A DNA stretch of 64,000 nt from Paralithodes platypus (lineage: Eukaryota > Arthropoda > Malacostraca > Decapoda > Lithodidae). Positions within the stretch are counted from its first letter, which is position 1. Every line of letters starts with the position of its first letter. Shown in pieces: positions 11,501 to 23,365 of the stretch. The notes beneath the pieces were generated by a model that did no database searches, was not told the origin of the DNA, and saw only the letters and a program-made list of their open reading frames with translations. The DNA lies in the NCBI GenBank assembly GCA_032716605.1, contig CM064545.1, positions 13,987,903 through 14,051,902 on the forward strand. Reading direction: 5' to 3'. The translations under genes were made by a program, and so were the position numbers.

Positions 11501-12755
11501 ATCCCCTATTTAAGAAATTGCCCAAAGGTGCCAAGGTGGCACCCACTCGATTATGATTCTAGACAGTCTTGGGAACTTGAAACCGCAAAAATATTTTCTA
11601 TATACCCAATTTCACGGTTAAGGCTCATTTTACCCTTTGGGAACTCGACTAGATGGGGGGGAAGTCACAATTAACATGGGGTGATGGGTTGGCAATATAC
11701 TGGAAAATCACTCCCGCGCGCACCCACATGCACAAGGCTGGACTTGGAAGGTTGCCAACCATCGGTATTGTTCCATGTGATCCTAAAGTAGTTCCCATAC
11801 AAATCTGAACCGTCTAGGTGCCATAGGACAAGAGTAATTAAGGCGGACTCAACCGTTGCGTCGCTGGTACTGTGCGATACGTACAAAGGTGCGTATAACT
11901 TGCGTCCCTGGGGTCGAAGGGGATAAGCATACGTATTTGTTTAACACTAGTGTATTTACTTGTCCGTCTGTCCTTCAATACTAAGTAAATATATAATTAA
12001 ATAGGATTCCCATCAGTATTCTACACTTCATTATTTTACACTTCAGTACTATATGCTCCAATATTCCATCCTTGAAAACCTCACACTTTAGTACTGTACA
12101 CTTCAATATTGCACATTTTAGCATTGCATGATATCATTATACACTTACATATTATTCATCCAAATACTGTACACATCCATATATCTTACCTCATTGCCAG
12201 ACACTTTAACATTTTTATTCCGCTGCAGTTCTGTTTTATAGCATTCTGTATACCTACATTATAATCACTACTTGATTTCCTATATATAAATATTTTACCA
12301 AATTAAACTTGAGAACATCGCTCATTAATTTTGCTCCCGAGGGCTCTGATATCGTAGTGCATGATAATGTAACAACTATTATATTATTCTCCATATGGAG
12401 TATAGTTGAAGTGGAAAGATATAAATGTTCTTACTTTAATATATTATGGTATGTATCTGACATACAGAATTCTAGATAATATTAGGTAATATCCTCAACT
12501 GGCCAAAGAATACGGTACTGCAGACATAGTGGGGCTTCTTAACATAAAACTATATATTCTTTTTCCACCACCCCAAAAATTGCTATACCATTCATTTAAC
12601 TGAAATAGAAAGATTATTTTACATTTGCTCCGCTACCTACTTAGTGGCTTGGAAAGATATCTGGGATAGTGTACGTGACTAGATTAGTATCCAGTATTCG
12701 ATGTATGGATATCAATCGTGGTCATGTGCTGTAAGCCTACTATTAACTGTCTTGA
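11501..12755. other. Unassigned region
   Basis: No protein or RNA gene is recognised. Around 12020-12180 short degenerate motifs such as 'acacttcagtact' recur irregularly. The rest is AT-rich with no long ORF. Confidence 0.4.
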
Positions 12756-12757
12756 TG

Positions 12758-12832
12758 GTGTACTGGTTAATATGTAAGTTCTGTATGTGATATCCTGGGT
12801 TCGAATCCTGAGATAATCACTTGCTTTCATTA
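12758..12832 (+). repeat. tRNA-derived SINE head
   Basis: An A-box-like TGGTGTACTGG (12765) and a perfect B-box GGGTTCGAATCC (12797) have tRNA-like spacing, and the acceptor arm does not pair well. It is followed by an AT-rich stretch and then (GTT)n. I call it a SINE relic, not a tRNA gene. Confidence 0.5.
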
Positions 12833-12840
12833 ATTGAATT

Positions 12841-12960
12841 GGGGTGTTGTTGGTGTTGTTGCTGTTGTTGTTTCCTAAGCTGCCTGGCCGAACAGCCCCG
12901 AGTTCCTAAGGAAGGCCATGGCCACGGTCGGGCTTTCCCACAGAGCTCTCAAGGAGTGTA
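12841..12960 (-). repeat. Truncated copy of the (AAC)n-tailed SINE-like element
   Basis: On the minus strand this ends in an imperfect (AAC)n tail. The adjacent block containing GGCCAGGCAGCTTAGG matches the 3' end of the elements at 56935-57342 and 61037-61440. Only the 3' portion is present. Confidence 0.6.
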
Positions 12961-13000
12961 GATTGTGTTGTTGGCATAAGTGGTTGTGTGAAATGCAGTC

Positions 13001-13046
13001 TTGCCAACATTCCCCAGATACCGGTGTAGTCAATTTATTTCTCACA
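13001..13046 (-). repeat. 3' LTR stub of the BEL/Pao element
   Basis: The 46 bases match the start of the 5' LTR (20338-20383) and sit about 33 bases after the pol stop, preceded by a G/C-rich run. The remaining roughly 725 bases of the LTR are absent. Confidence 0.8.
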
Positions 13047-13078
13047 GATTGGGGCCCGGCGAAGTATGATGTGTTGCA

Positions 13079-16000
13079 TCATGTTATATCACCTGCGGCT
13101 AACAAATCACGCCAATTTCTTCTAGACCCCGCAGCAGCTGCTCGTGGTGGTCTTGGGCTCCCTATTACTATGGGTTGCTGTTCTTCTTCCGGTGGGATGG
13201 CGAGTTCCATAGGTATGAGACGATCTACAGTTCGGAGAGTGGTTTGTCCTCGAGATACAACCTTAACGGTTCTGATAACTCCTTCAGAATCAGGATAGAC
13301 TTCTTGGATCCTTGCTAAGGGCCATTTAGAGTGAGGTTGGTCCATTTTCAACAAGACTATGTCTCCCACTACCGGTTTGTGGCGGTTACTAGCAGAATTC
13401 GCACCATAATACCTCTCCAGTAGGCTCAAGATATACTCAGATGCCCAATGTTTGTTCCAGGCGTCCAGTATTTTGCAGAGTTTATGGTAGCTTCGTCGCA
13501 AGTGTGCATCTGCTTCATTAACGGAGGGATCCACTAATTCCTCGGTCACGTCCAAACGGGGGACTGGGTCCAATCGTCTACCATATAATAAATGAGCCGG
13601 TGTTAAGGCCTCAATTTCCAGATTGGAGTCATCTTGATACGTTAGTGGTCGATTATTTACTCTGGTTTCTATTTCGGTGACAACAGTTCTTCTTAAGTCA
13701 TCCAAGGTGACCTTGGACTTGTGAAGAATCCTTTTCAGGCACAATTTCACGATACCTATCATTCTCTCTGTAAATCCATTTTGCCAAGGGGCTCTGGGAG
13801 TTGTGAATGACCAATAACAATTTCTAGAATCCAACATTTGCTGTACTGCGTTGCTCTTTAATAGTTTAGAAACCAACGGTGATGCGCCCACAAAATTTGT
13901 CCAATTGTCACTAATCAAACGTCTGGGACAATTTCGCCGAGCGGCAAATCTTCTAAATAAATTTATAAAGGTTTCCGAGCTCATGTCCTCCGCTATTTCC
14001 AAATGGATAGCCCGAGAGCTGGTACAGGTGAATAGACATATGTAAACCTTCTTGGGTGGACCATCATATCCTGTGAGAGTGATGGCACCAGTATAATCTA
14101 TACCTGTTACCTCACACGGTGTCCTTTGGTGAATGCGGTCTGGCGGAAGAGCTGGTGGTCCAGGGTAAGGAATAGCGACAGCTGTATACCTCTTGCAAAT
14201 AATGAAATTCTTGATACAGCGTTTAACAGCTTGTCGTCCCTGGGGTATCCAATATGTTTGTCTCATATAGGCTAGAGTGTATGCTACCCCACCGTGATTA
14301 GTGGTTTCATGCGCTTTTAAAACCATCAATTTGGTGAGGTCGTAATCCTTGGGCAATAGGATCGGATGCCGAGTTTTGAGGGGTAGATCAGCTTTACCAA
14401 TACGACCTCGACAACATATTAATTCTTGATTGTCTAGATACAGCCCAAGGTCCTTCATTCTTTTGGTTGGCTTGGGATTGGGTTTACGTAGCTGTGTTAA
14501 TTCCTCCTCATACTTTTCAGCTTGTATCCTTCTGATCCAGTAGGTAAGTGGGTCTAATTCATCCATCTTTACCTTCTTGCTCAGGAACTTAAACACAAAT
14601 TTAGTTACAGTTAATAGTTTGTCCAAATTGGAGAACTTGGTGATGTCAATCACTGAAGGCTCTGGGATAATTATTGGGTCCATATGAACTTGATCATCAT
14701 TAACCTTCTGGTATGATTTTTGTTCTGGCCAATCACTCTGACGTAGCCAAACCGGACCCTGAAACCACAGAGTTTCGTTAATCAGTTTCTTGACACCAAC
14801 ACCTCGGCTCACCAAGTCAGCCGGATTATCCTTGGATTTAACATGTATGAATGTATAGTTCATTTGCAGTTCCTTTATTTTGTGTACTCTGTTATGCACA
14901 TAAACTAAGTGACTATCATCCTTAGCTATCCAGCATATATATGTCTCACCTAAAAAGGGAAGCATACCATTCAAATAAGTAGCTAACCTAGTTCCCAATT
15001 CAACAGCGGTCAGCTCCAACTGTGGAAGGGTACGTTGTTTTAATGGCGCTACTCGGGATTTGGACATAATCATAGTAGATCGGACTTCAGTGACACAATA
15101 AGCTACTGCACCATACGCCTTAGATGAGGCATCACAAAATATGTGCAATTGAGCACACTCATTATCAGAGGTAGGATCACACCTTCTAGGAAACTTGACT
15201 GAGGATACCTTCTCATATTCCACCTGCAATTTGTTCCACTCTTCTGTATACTTTGTATTATGTTCTATCCAACAACCAACTCTACTCCTAAAATCGATGA
15301 ATGAAATATTACAAACACATGTGGCAGTCCGTGGATTCGAACCCAGGACGCTCACACCGAATATCAACACCTTATGCATTACACCACGAAGGCAGTTAAA
15401 GAATGGTGGACACTGCCTACGATTTATTATGCAACTTCGAATCCTGCATATCAATCTAAACATGTACACACATCCCAACTGCAACTCACGTAGGTTTCAG
15501 GTAATGGAGTATCCCAACTCAGTGCTTCTCTCCAGGCCTCCGGAACTAAAATCTTCCCTTTAATTGATATGAGACTAAATATGCCCAATGGGTCGAACAT
15601 CATAGAGACCTGACTTAAGAGTGTACGTTTTGTGAGTTTTACATCGGGAAACTTGAGGGGCTTTAGAGACATCTCATCAGTAGTTGTTTTCCACAGCAAT
15701 CCTAGTACTAGTTGATATTCTGGTATTTGATAGTCAGGATAGTCTCTTCTTATCTGGTCCAAAAGAATATGAGAGTTTGTATTCCAACTTTGTAGTGGCA
15801 TATTGGCTTTATTACATTCTTACCTTGCCAAATTGTAGATTTCAATCACCTCTTCTCCACTGTCGGCAACGCCCTGATGATTATCCCTGTAAAACAGTTG
15901 ACCCATTTCCGGTTTCTCTGTCTTCTGGAAATGATATCTCAAAGTGCTGCACAACAAGAAAGGACTAGAGCAGGAACCAAACAACACTGACCGAAAGCGG

Positions 16001-16140
16001 TATTCTTTTATGCGCCCACCAGGCTGAAAAGGATCTTCAGGCCAAAGGAACTTTGTGAATTTGCGGTCCTGCTCCTTTAACCCTATTCTCAAAAAGGCTT
16101 TGGAGATATCTGCCACAAACCCAAAATCTCTTCGTCCTGA
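13079..16140 (-). pseudogene. BEL/Pao pol: RT, A17-type region, RNase H, integrase (disrupted)
   Basis: From the 5' side: a one-base insertion near 16127 breaks the frame inside RT, just before VADISKAFL. The YVDD-type catalytic box reads YRDN near 15890. A TAA near 15821 follows IYNLAR. The Pao A17-type region (MPLQSWNTN) spans 15500-15801 and is cut by a SINE at 15276-15494. RNase H (FCDASSKAYGA) lies near 15130. The integrase shows an HGG...C-type finger, then D, D and E in GIDYTG, ISDN and FTERMIG. A DUF5641-like tail ends at TGA. The part from 15290 to 13079 is one open frame of about 735 codons. Confidence 0.88.
15276..15494 (-). repeat. Single tRNA-derived SINE inside BEL/Pao pol
   Basis: This matches the ~216-base module of the 328-bp array at 9581-10707 but lacks the extra 112 bases. 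The minus strand carries GGGTTCGAATCC and an upstream A-box-like motif. It interrupts pol between the A17-type region and RNase H. The downstream coding frame happens to stay open through it. No clear target duplication is visible. Confidence 0.8.
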
Positions 16141-18661
16141 ATTTTAATAGTACATCACCCAGTATTTCAGTCAGATTTGGTCCTACATAGAGACAATCGT
16201 TTAGACTTGCTTCATTCTTCGCTGCTCGAGAACTGCAGTTAAATACCACTCTGATGGGGGTAGTACTGGAGTCCTTACTTACAGCATGATGAGGAAGGTA
16301 ATGACCCTCTTTATGGTTTATTTCACCTGGGACCTCCTCAATAAAGTCATTTTCCAACTGCTCTTGAATTATTCTATGATAAATGTCCAGTCGTTCAGGA
16401 TGTTGACGCAATCTCTCCACCATTTGATTTAATTGACATCTTGAACTCTGGTAGTTAGTTGGTAATTCAGGAGCATTTATCATCCATGGAAGTCCTACCC
16501 AGTACTGGCCATCCTTATACTCAACTGTGTCTAGGTAGTGGTTATATGTTAAGATGTCTTCAGGGGTGGGAAGATCTGCTTCTATACCCACAGTGTCCAG
16601 TTCCCAAAGTTTGTGAACAGGTTCTTGTTGATCTTCTAGAATGTCTCCTAGTTGTGATGGATTTAATTCTGCACCAATTCTAGCCACCACCAGAGATTGT
16701 GCCGGAGTCACAAAGACTGGATCCATCCGGTTGTCTGGTTCACTTGGGCCACATGTGGGTAGAGATCCCATGATTATATATCCACCTGATGAAGAAATTA
16801 ACTGGATACCGTGTTTCCGAGTCATTTTTTGCAAGAAGCGACCACAATAGTCGGAGCCGATGATCAGTTGAATTGGACCTACTACGTCAGACTCTATAGT
16901 TCGGTCTGCTAGTTGAACACCCTTCTCTGTTAAGAAGTTAGATGCTTCCTTTAAACCCTTATTTACCACAGAAGTGTTCATGTCTTCCTTAACCACCGCA
17001 GTCACCTTACATTTATATTTGCCCAATTTAATCAGGGGTTTAACCATGTCAAATGTTTGTGTTTCCTTATTTGACAAAAATCCAGTTATTGCCATGTTCA
17101 CTCTTCCTACTGTTGGCAAATTCATGGCTCTGACAACATTTCCGCCAATGAAGGTCTTTTGCGCTCCAGTATCAAAGAGTGCTTTGACCGGCATAACCTC
17201 TTTTCTTCTGATCAGTTGAACCTCGGCTGTAGGAGTAGCTGCCGGCGTATGCATTTGGTTTCCAGTGGTCAGGGTTATATTTACACTTGTCGGTTTGGGT
17301 TGTACTTCACTGATCTTGGGACACAATGCGGTATGATGTACACCAATCTTGCACCGAAAACATACATTTAATTTAGTGGCACATTCCTCAGTAGAATGTC
17401 TTGTGCTAAGGCAAACAAGACACTTACCTAGTTCGATGAGTCGTGGAAGTCTAGCCTTAAGATTTGGGTAAGTCCTACAATACACTGTGGAATGTTGTTC
17501 TGAACATAACATACACACCTTCCGGTTTTCTTGGTTTACCCCTGGTGTGGGGTTAATATCTCTGGTTACTTCTTGGGTCACTGAAGAATTGAGACGGGAA
17601 TATTTTCTCTCCCAAACACCTTTTGTTTTAAATACTGTATTAGTTTGATTATTCTGCTGGACGGATGTCACATAGGTACCAACCTCTTCCTTCTTGAACG
17701 GTTTTGCTTTTTCCTTAGTCCCTGTTGTAGACACTTTTGTGTATTTAACCTTGTTGTCTCCTTCCTTGATACCGCTATCCTTCTTGGAAACCTGCATGTA
17801 CAGCTCTCTTAAACCCTCTTCTATCACTTGATACGTGAAGTAGTTCTTCTTATACCTGTGGTACAATTCATCACAGGTTTTCTGAGAGAGCTTTTGTTGT
17901 ACAATATGGTTCAAGAGCCAAGAAGCTGAATCAAGATCTTTCTGGGTACTAAGTGATTTCAAAACACAATTCAAGCTGATCCGGAATGACTGAAGATCCT
18001 GGTACGTATGCTTTGGTCCTGATAACTCCAGCAATTTGTAAACTAGGCGCTGTAGAGTCAACTCCGTATCTTCAAAATTCTCCTCGAGTACGTCTAGAGC
18101 TGCTGTATAATTGGCATCTGTTATGGGAAGTTCCTTGATAAAATCCAATGCAAAACCCTTAAGTTGACCCAATAAGTATGAAAATGTATTTGCTGCAGAA
18201 ATATCTAACCTGTCATGAACTAAACCCTTAAATTTGTCCCAAAAGGTATTCCAATCAGATTGCCCATCAAATTCAGGTAAGGTTATAGGTGGCAACTTAA
18301 AGCTTTGTTGTCCCGGAGCCGCAGTACCATTACTGGTACCATTACTCCCTGTCCCGGTAACTGTCTCTGTCGCCAAGGATTCGAACCCAGCTAGTTGATC
18401 CAAATAATTTTCACGGGCATTTGCATAGGCTTGCTGTAATTCCTCAAACCTTTCAGATTGTTCTTGTTTGATGCAAAAGTCCTCCAATTTATTGCAAGAC
18501 TCTTCATAATTAGCCCACCGGGTTTTAAGATCTTGGATTTGAGACTTTAACAGCTCCCTTGGACAGGGGTCACGTCTTTTTACCTCCTGGCAATTATTTA
18601 ATGCTCTAGTTACCCAGCCTAATTTCCCCACCATAGATTTTCTCAAGAGTGTATCAGTCAT
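16037..18661 (-). CDS. BEL/Pao gag-protease and start of RT, 874 codons
   Basis: The ATG at 18661 begins a Gag region with a charged coiled-coil-like N-terminus (residues 35-95). A DUF1759-type capsid segment starts near LPEFDGQSDW (about 128). Three Cys/His zinc knuckles lie at about 385-455. A DUF1758-type aspartic protease has FDTGAQ near 505. The RT begins near 800 (RVVFNCSSRA). The last ~25 codons are out-of-frame readthrough after a one-base insertion near 16127, so the real polyprotein would continue into the pol pseudogene. Gag and protease appear intact. Confidence 0.88.
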   Translation of the reverse strand: MTDTLLRKSMVGKLGWVTRALNNCQEVKRRDPCPRELLKSQIQDLKTRWANYEESCNKLEDFCIKQEQSERFEELQQAYANARENYLDQLAGFESLATETVTGTGSNGTSNGTAAPGQQSFKLPPITLPEFDGQSDWNTFWDKFKGLVHDRLDISAANTFSYLLGQLKGFALDFIKELPITDANYTAALDVLEENFEDTELTLQRLVYKLLELSGPKHTYQDLQSFRISLNCVLKSLSTQKDLDSASWLLNHIVQQKLSQKTCDELYHRYKKNYFTYQVIEEGLRELYMQVSKKDSGIKEGDNKVKYTKVSTTGTKEKAKPFKKEEVGTYVTSVQQNNQTNTVFKTKGVWERKYSRLNSSVTQEVTRDINPTPGVNQENRKVCMLCSEQHSTVYCRTYPNLKARLPRLIELGKCLVCLSTRHSTEECATKLNVCFRCKIGVHHTALCPKISEVQPKPTSVNITLTTGNQMHTPAATPTAEVQLIRRKEVMPVKALFDTGAQKTFIGGNVVRAMNLPTVGRVNMAITGFLSNKETQTFDMVKPLIKLGKYKCKVTAVVKEDMNTSVVNKGLKEASNFLTEKGVQLADRTIESDVVGPIQLIIGSDYCGRFLQKMTRKHGIQLISSSGGYIIMGSLPTCGPSEPDNRMDPVFVTPAQSLVVARIGAELNPSQLGDILEDQQEPVHKLWELDTVGIEADLPTPEDILTYNHYLDTVEYKDGQYWVGLPWMINAPELPTNYQSSRCQLNQMVERLRQHPERLDIYHRIIQEQLENDFIEEVPGEINHKEGHYLPHHAVSKDSSTTPIRVVFNCSSRAAKNEASLNDCLYVGPNLTEILGDVLLKFRTKRFWVCGRYLQSLFENRVKGAGPQIHKVPLA

Positions 18662-18887
18662 TTTGGAAAATGGGTAATTATTTTCTGGACTATTATTAAT
18701 GTTTATACTAAAGACTAATTTTCAACAATCAAAATTACATTTAGATATAGCCTAACACATACTCAATTTAGCTGTTAATCTTTAGCATTATATGCGTACC
18801 ATTATTTGCTACAAATTCAGATGAATAATTAGTTGAAAACATTAAGTCCACAATATAATTGACCTAATACGTGACGCACGCTAGTAG

Positions 18888-19325
18888 GGGGAGGGAATAT
18901 ATTTATTATTGAATTAAATGTCATATATGCTCCATCACGAGCATTTAGCTGGTCTACCTGGTCTTTCAGACGCGGGTGACATTAAAGGACAGAAACATAA
19001 AAATGGCCTAAATTATCAAATAATAGGGAGAATTTAGGTACAAGAATGAAGCTAAAGTTGTAAATATTTAGTTAATCATGGATTTCTTATCCCAGATGTT
19101 AGTGGGTACCTGTGGTAGTAGCATTTTTCTAAAAGGGGGGGGGGGGGAACACATTTATTATTTATTAAATTTGGTATATGCTCCGTCCCGAGCATTTAGC
19201 TGGTCGACCTAGTCTGCCAGTCTCGGGTGACATTAAGGACGGAGACATAAAATGGTCTAAATAAGAAAAATATGGGGGAAATTTAGGGACTGCAACGAAG
19301 CTCAAGCTCCGAGTTTCACAAACGC
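18888..19325 (-). repeat. Tandem duplication in the BEL/Pao leader, about 245-bp period
   Basis: Blocks at about 18888-19070 and 19133-19320 align through 'ttattattgaattaaat', 'gagcatttagctggtc' and 'cgggtgacattaa'. A poly-G run precedes the second block (about 19135). The duplication lies between the PBS and the gag ATG. Confidence 0.7.
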
Positions 19326-19590
19326 CAGAGAACGCAACGTTGCAGACCCTCCTACCAGTCCTCTACCACAGGATTTAAACGCCATGCGATTTTATCTTAT
19401 TATTAATTGAAATGCCACTCACCCAAGGCCAGTTAGGGACCTCAGTCCCTAGGGACCTCATAACGGCGGGGGATCAATCTATGTCCCACAAAAACGACCT
19501 TAAACATTAGCCTACCGCTGTAGCTTAGCAGGGACCCTAACTGTTGAAAACTGGCCCTAACTCAACCCCTAATCTACACACCGATCGGAA

Positions 19591-19608
19591 TCCTCACTCG
19601 GGGCACCA
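19591..19608 (-). promoter_or_regulatory. Primer binding site of the BEL/Pao element
   Basis: On the minus strand, TGGTGCCCCGAGTGAGGA begins 3 bases after the CA end of the 5' LTR at 19612. It would pair with the 3' end of a cellular tRNA to prime minus-strand synthesis. I do not assign the tRNA. Confidence 0.75.
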
Positions 19609-19611
19609 AAA

Positions 19612-20383
19612 TGTGGGGGATAATATGGCCAAAGGTTATCCCTTACCACACCAATTGAAATATAAAATTAATAAACATAAATAAAAATAAAGTCTGAGAT
19701 CGCCTACCTTATGGTATGAACTATGGTAGCCTATCTCTCAGGATGCCCTAACTAAACATTGTCAATGGCCATGTATATCAATGACTTAGCTATACTAGGG
19801 TCCTGGTGTAGTTCCGAGGATTCCGGCTTCGGTAGACCAGGGTTGAAGGGTCAGGACTCCGGGCCTGGTGCGGGGATTGTGGTGGAGGAGATTACGGGAC
19901 ACGTCTCTACCGTTCAAAAGTTTACTTGCGTCTGATCGGAACTTCAATTTCCGACTCTTAAATAAACTATATATTAATTCGTTACCAAGGGTTCATTCCC
20001 TCCTCACGAAATCATATAAATAATTATCAGCATTCAAATTATATAATTATAAAGGTGAACATCATTTCACAACGATTTAGTGAACATAATATCAAGATAT
20101 TAACGACCCTAAAGCAAACGGTGGATCGCGTATGCGGTCGCAGGAATATTTAAACTGATCCTCTTTACAGTTCTTCTAAACTTATTTCTACAAGGTTTTA
20201 TAACTAAATTAACTTGATCAAGGTAATCTTATACAGTACTAAATTACCTCACATTAATTAATCTCTACAATATATACAATCACCGGGTTCTGGTAGGAAA
20301 TTGTTCACTCTAGTGAGGTTACCCTATCGGAAGGTTGTTGCCAACATTCCCCAGATACCGGTGTAGTCAATTTATTTCTCACA
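19612..20383 (-). repeat. 5' LTR of the BEL/Pao element, 772 bp
   Basis: On the minus strand it starts TGTGAGAAAT at 20383 and ends CCCCCACA at 19612, with TG...CA ends directly followed by the PBS. The start is confirmed by the stub at 13001-13046. Confidence 0.85.
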
Positions 20384-21635
20384 GTTGCAGTGGATTTGGC
20401 TGGGGCTAAATTAAGTCTGTTTGTAGTGCACCAGTCATGTAATGTGTTGAGATATGTAGGTGTGCAACTGTTACAACATGACAGGGGAGACTGTATGTAT
20501 ATGATTTACCTTGTACAGTATCACTTTCATATCTAGTACAGTCACTTATGCATATGTAATATCTCTCTATGAGTAAGATTCATGTTAGCATCCAGGCAGT
20601 CATATTAGTTATGTCATATAGCCACTCTGGCAACTCAAGCCTGGGGCTCCTCTCACCAGAGGGCCAATACATGTTTGTGTACCACGAGACAGAGCTATCA
20701 CCCTGTAGGCTCTGCTTCGTGCCTGTATCCCATATCCTTCTCAATAAGAACCTATATATCTACAGCGTGTCTACTTACTCCCCAACCCAAGATAGGCCTG
20801 TTGTGCATCTATGGAGTTAGCTGGGACACACATAACAGAGACCATGATTTATGTATGAACAGAATAAGATGTAGTCTAATTTGTAACATCATCTAGACGT
20901 CTCCACACCCGTCAACTGTCAATGCACAATATAAATCGGACCCAACACGCAACTCCAGGCCCTCTGACGATCCAAGGTGCAACCAATCCTCTAACAGGTT
21001 CCGTCCCACTACCAACTGGAACCCCGAGTACACAGTGAAAATGCAAATACGGACTGCTATTCCAGAATAATGTGGGTGCCAAAAGGCAACACAGGAAGGA
21101 TCCTTCCCAAGCTAAATAAAATATGCACGGCCCTGAATAAATTATGTCCCACTGGACCCCAAAGGATTTAATAATAAATGACACCCCAGACCCAGCCAAA
21201 TTTCCATTTTTGTTTCCCTGAAATAACATGGGATAGGTTAGTAATGAAGGAAAAGCAACATAAGATCGTTCACCTATTTAATTTGGGGGTCCTGGGGGTG
21301 GAGGGGGGTACACCCCCATCACTGGGTGCCGTGCGCTTCTTCAAAACTCCCGCGTCTGCAGACGACAACCAGGCGAGGCAGTATGGCTGATGTACGATGC
21401 CTCAAGTTTTTGAGTGAAATTTATTTACACCACCCGAGCATCATGTGTGCCTCCATAGTTCATCAAATGGCAATATGTATCACAGAATGTCATTGTAAGT
21501 GAAGTTACAGTGTGATAAGTGCATAAAGTCAAGTGTTATAAGTTCCGATGAGTGACAAGCCTCGCGCGCGTCGTGGTTGCCACGGTGACCTTCGGCGTGC
21601 CTCCACCGCATGAATCTCACACTCTATGTAGCTCT
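20384..21635. other. Unassigned region
   Basis: Short open frames on both strands (for example 20569-20820 and 20912-21229) show no recognisable domain. I see no repeat relation to the rest of the window. Confidence 0.4.
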
Positions 21636-22403
21636 GATTTATTTTTATTTATTTTTCTATGTGAGTGAGGGAGACAAAAGGCAGAACTGCTTGTAGTGAG
21701 TGCCTCCCCCATAGTTGAAAGAGTGACAGGGTCAAAATCAAGGGATGTTCGAGCCAAAATGCTTGGACACACAGAGTTTGAAGCAATTTAAGTCATAGGA
21801 GGAGGGAAAGACTGATTCTGGGAGAGAGTTCCAGAGCTCAGCTGTTGAATAGAAGAAAGACTGAGAGTAACGTTTCACTCTTGGGTTGGAGATTTGCACA
21901 GAGTAGGGGTGGGTTTGTGTTGTAAGACGGGTATCACGTACACTACGTACAGGAGGTGGTATACACTGGGAGAGCTCTGAGGAGCACTGATTATTGTAGT
22001 AGCGATAGAATAGCGAGAGAGATGCAACATTGCGGTGAAGAGAGAGAGTTTGCAGAGAGTTGGTGAGTGGACGGGAATTAATTATACGAAAGGCCGTCCT
22101 TTCAAATTCGTCTAGGAGTGCGGTGTGAAAGGATGCTCCCCACACATGTGAACAATACTCAATTGTACTGTGCCCCAGTACAGAGCAAGAAGGTGTGCAG
22201 GGGTAAAGAACCTCTTGAGGCAGTTTGAGCACACCCAGCTTCTGAGAGGTTGCCTTAGCATGACTGGTAATATGGTCCTTCCAGGTGAGAGCAGAAGAAA
22301 AACAGACACCAAGAATATTGAGAGAAGATGAAGGATTGATTTTTGTATTGTTGAAGAATAAGGGATAGTCCTCTGAGAGTTCCAAACAGGTAGATAGATG
22401 GAG
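21636..22403 (-). mobile_element. Jockey-type LINE fragment, RT C-terminal region
   Basis: The frame 21738-22385 encodes about 215 residues with SSLNILGVCFSSALTWKDHI, STIEYCSHVWG and ELWNSLPESVF. These are landmarks of the region after the catalytic box in Jockey/CR1-group RTs. An A-rich AAATA tail on the minus strand near 21636-21656 marks the 3' end. The 5' side stops where DIRS terminal sequence begins at 22404, so the DIRS element probably inserted into this LINE. Confidence 0.75.
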
Positions 22404-23000
22404 AATATAGGTTTGAGTCCCAGAGGGAAGAATGAAAACCTAATATTTAGTAGTGACCCCGAAATCATTGACGATATGCCTATTATATAATAGCCCTCTT
22501 CAAACCCCTTGCGTTAGCTCGTTTGAACTTACCGCCACAGGGAGAAGGAGGAGCCAACTTCATAAGTGTACGCCAATTCTCTTATTGAAACGTCTTTATG
22601 ATTGGGTACTCACTAAGAAAAAACTTCGTAAAAAATTAAAACTAAAAATTAACTTAAATATGCTATAATAAAGCTTCCCAACTTTTGTGGGTGTCTTTCC
22701 CGTGGATTTCTTATCTGAGACACTGATCTGCCTCAGCATCATACTTCCTTCAATGATATATCAAGATTTTAACTCCAAGACATCAACGAATGGGAAGGGG
22801 ATGGAGGGAGGGCCCGTGTCATCAATGATTTCGGGGTCACTACTAAATATTAGGTTTTCATTCTTCCCTCCGGGACTCAAACCTATAATTTATTAGTGGC
22901 CCCTCCATCATTGACGATATGCCTGATATCTCAAGACTGGAGGGGGACATTCGTGTCAATATCTAAACCACTAACAAACCAACTATAGGTAGAGTAAAAG
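22404..23000 (-). mobile_element. Diverged DIRS1-like right-end fragment
   Basis: It starts at TATAGGTTTGAG and shows the right terminus, an ITR-like stretch (22470-22750) and an internal complementary region (22808-22925). That region reads '...aaacctataat' joined to 'ttattagtggcc', the circle-junction form. ITR similarity to copies A-C is clear but diverged, so this is a related subfamily. The coding part is missing; the right limit is not visible. Confidence 0.75.
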
Positions 23001-23365
23001 ACACTCAAACAGCACTCTTAAATGTATTGTTTACATACAATATTATTGTTTATATACAATATTGGTATACAAATAGAAAAGGAAAAGTAGACGGCGCACT
23101 TCGAAGATAGTCTACTTATACATAACCACACAGGTACAGTAGCCCAACTAAATTCTGAGACAAAATATTAGGTACGTGGCACCTGTCTAGTTTGCGCTCC
23201 CGTCCCAAACCCGTGTCTAGCAGAGACCCGTGGTGTCTAGGCAGGCGCCGCCACCACCTGAGCTACCACAACCAGGGCATACGTACAGACACAGTACTCG
23301 TACACGCTCGGCGCTACATATGACAATATTGCTATCATTATGTGTTTGTATCATAATAAAAGGCT

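Larger units (their letters stand above)
13001..20383 (-). mobile_element. BEL/Pao LTR retrotransposon, 3' LTR truncated
   Basis: The element reads right to left: 5' LTR, PBS, leader, gag-protease-RT, RNase H, integrase, 3' LTR stub. The first 46 bases of the LTR (starting TGTGAGAAAT on the minus strand) occur at both 20383-20338 and 13046-13001. Beyond 13001 the 3' copy stops, so most of the 3' LTR is lost. Pol carries a frameshift, a nonsense codon, an altered RT box and a SINE insertion. It cannot move without help. Confidence 0.9.

Noticed and set aside
12758..12832. Functional tRNA gene
   Set aside because: No good acceptor stem; sits in repeat sequence with a (GTT)n run.
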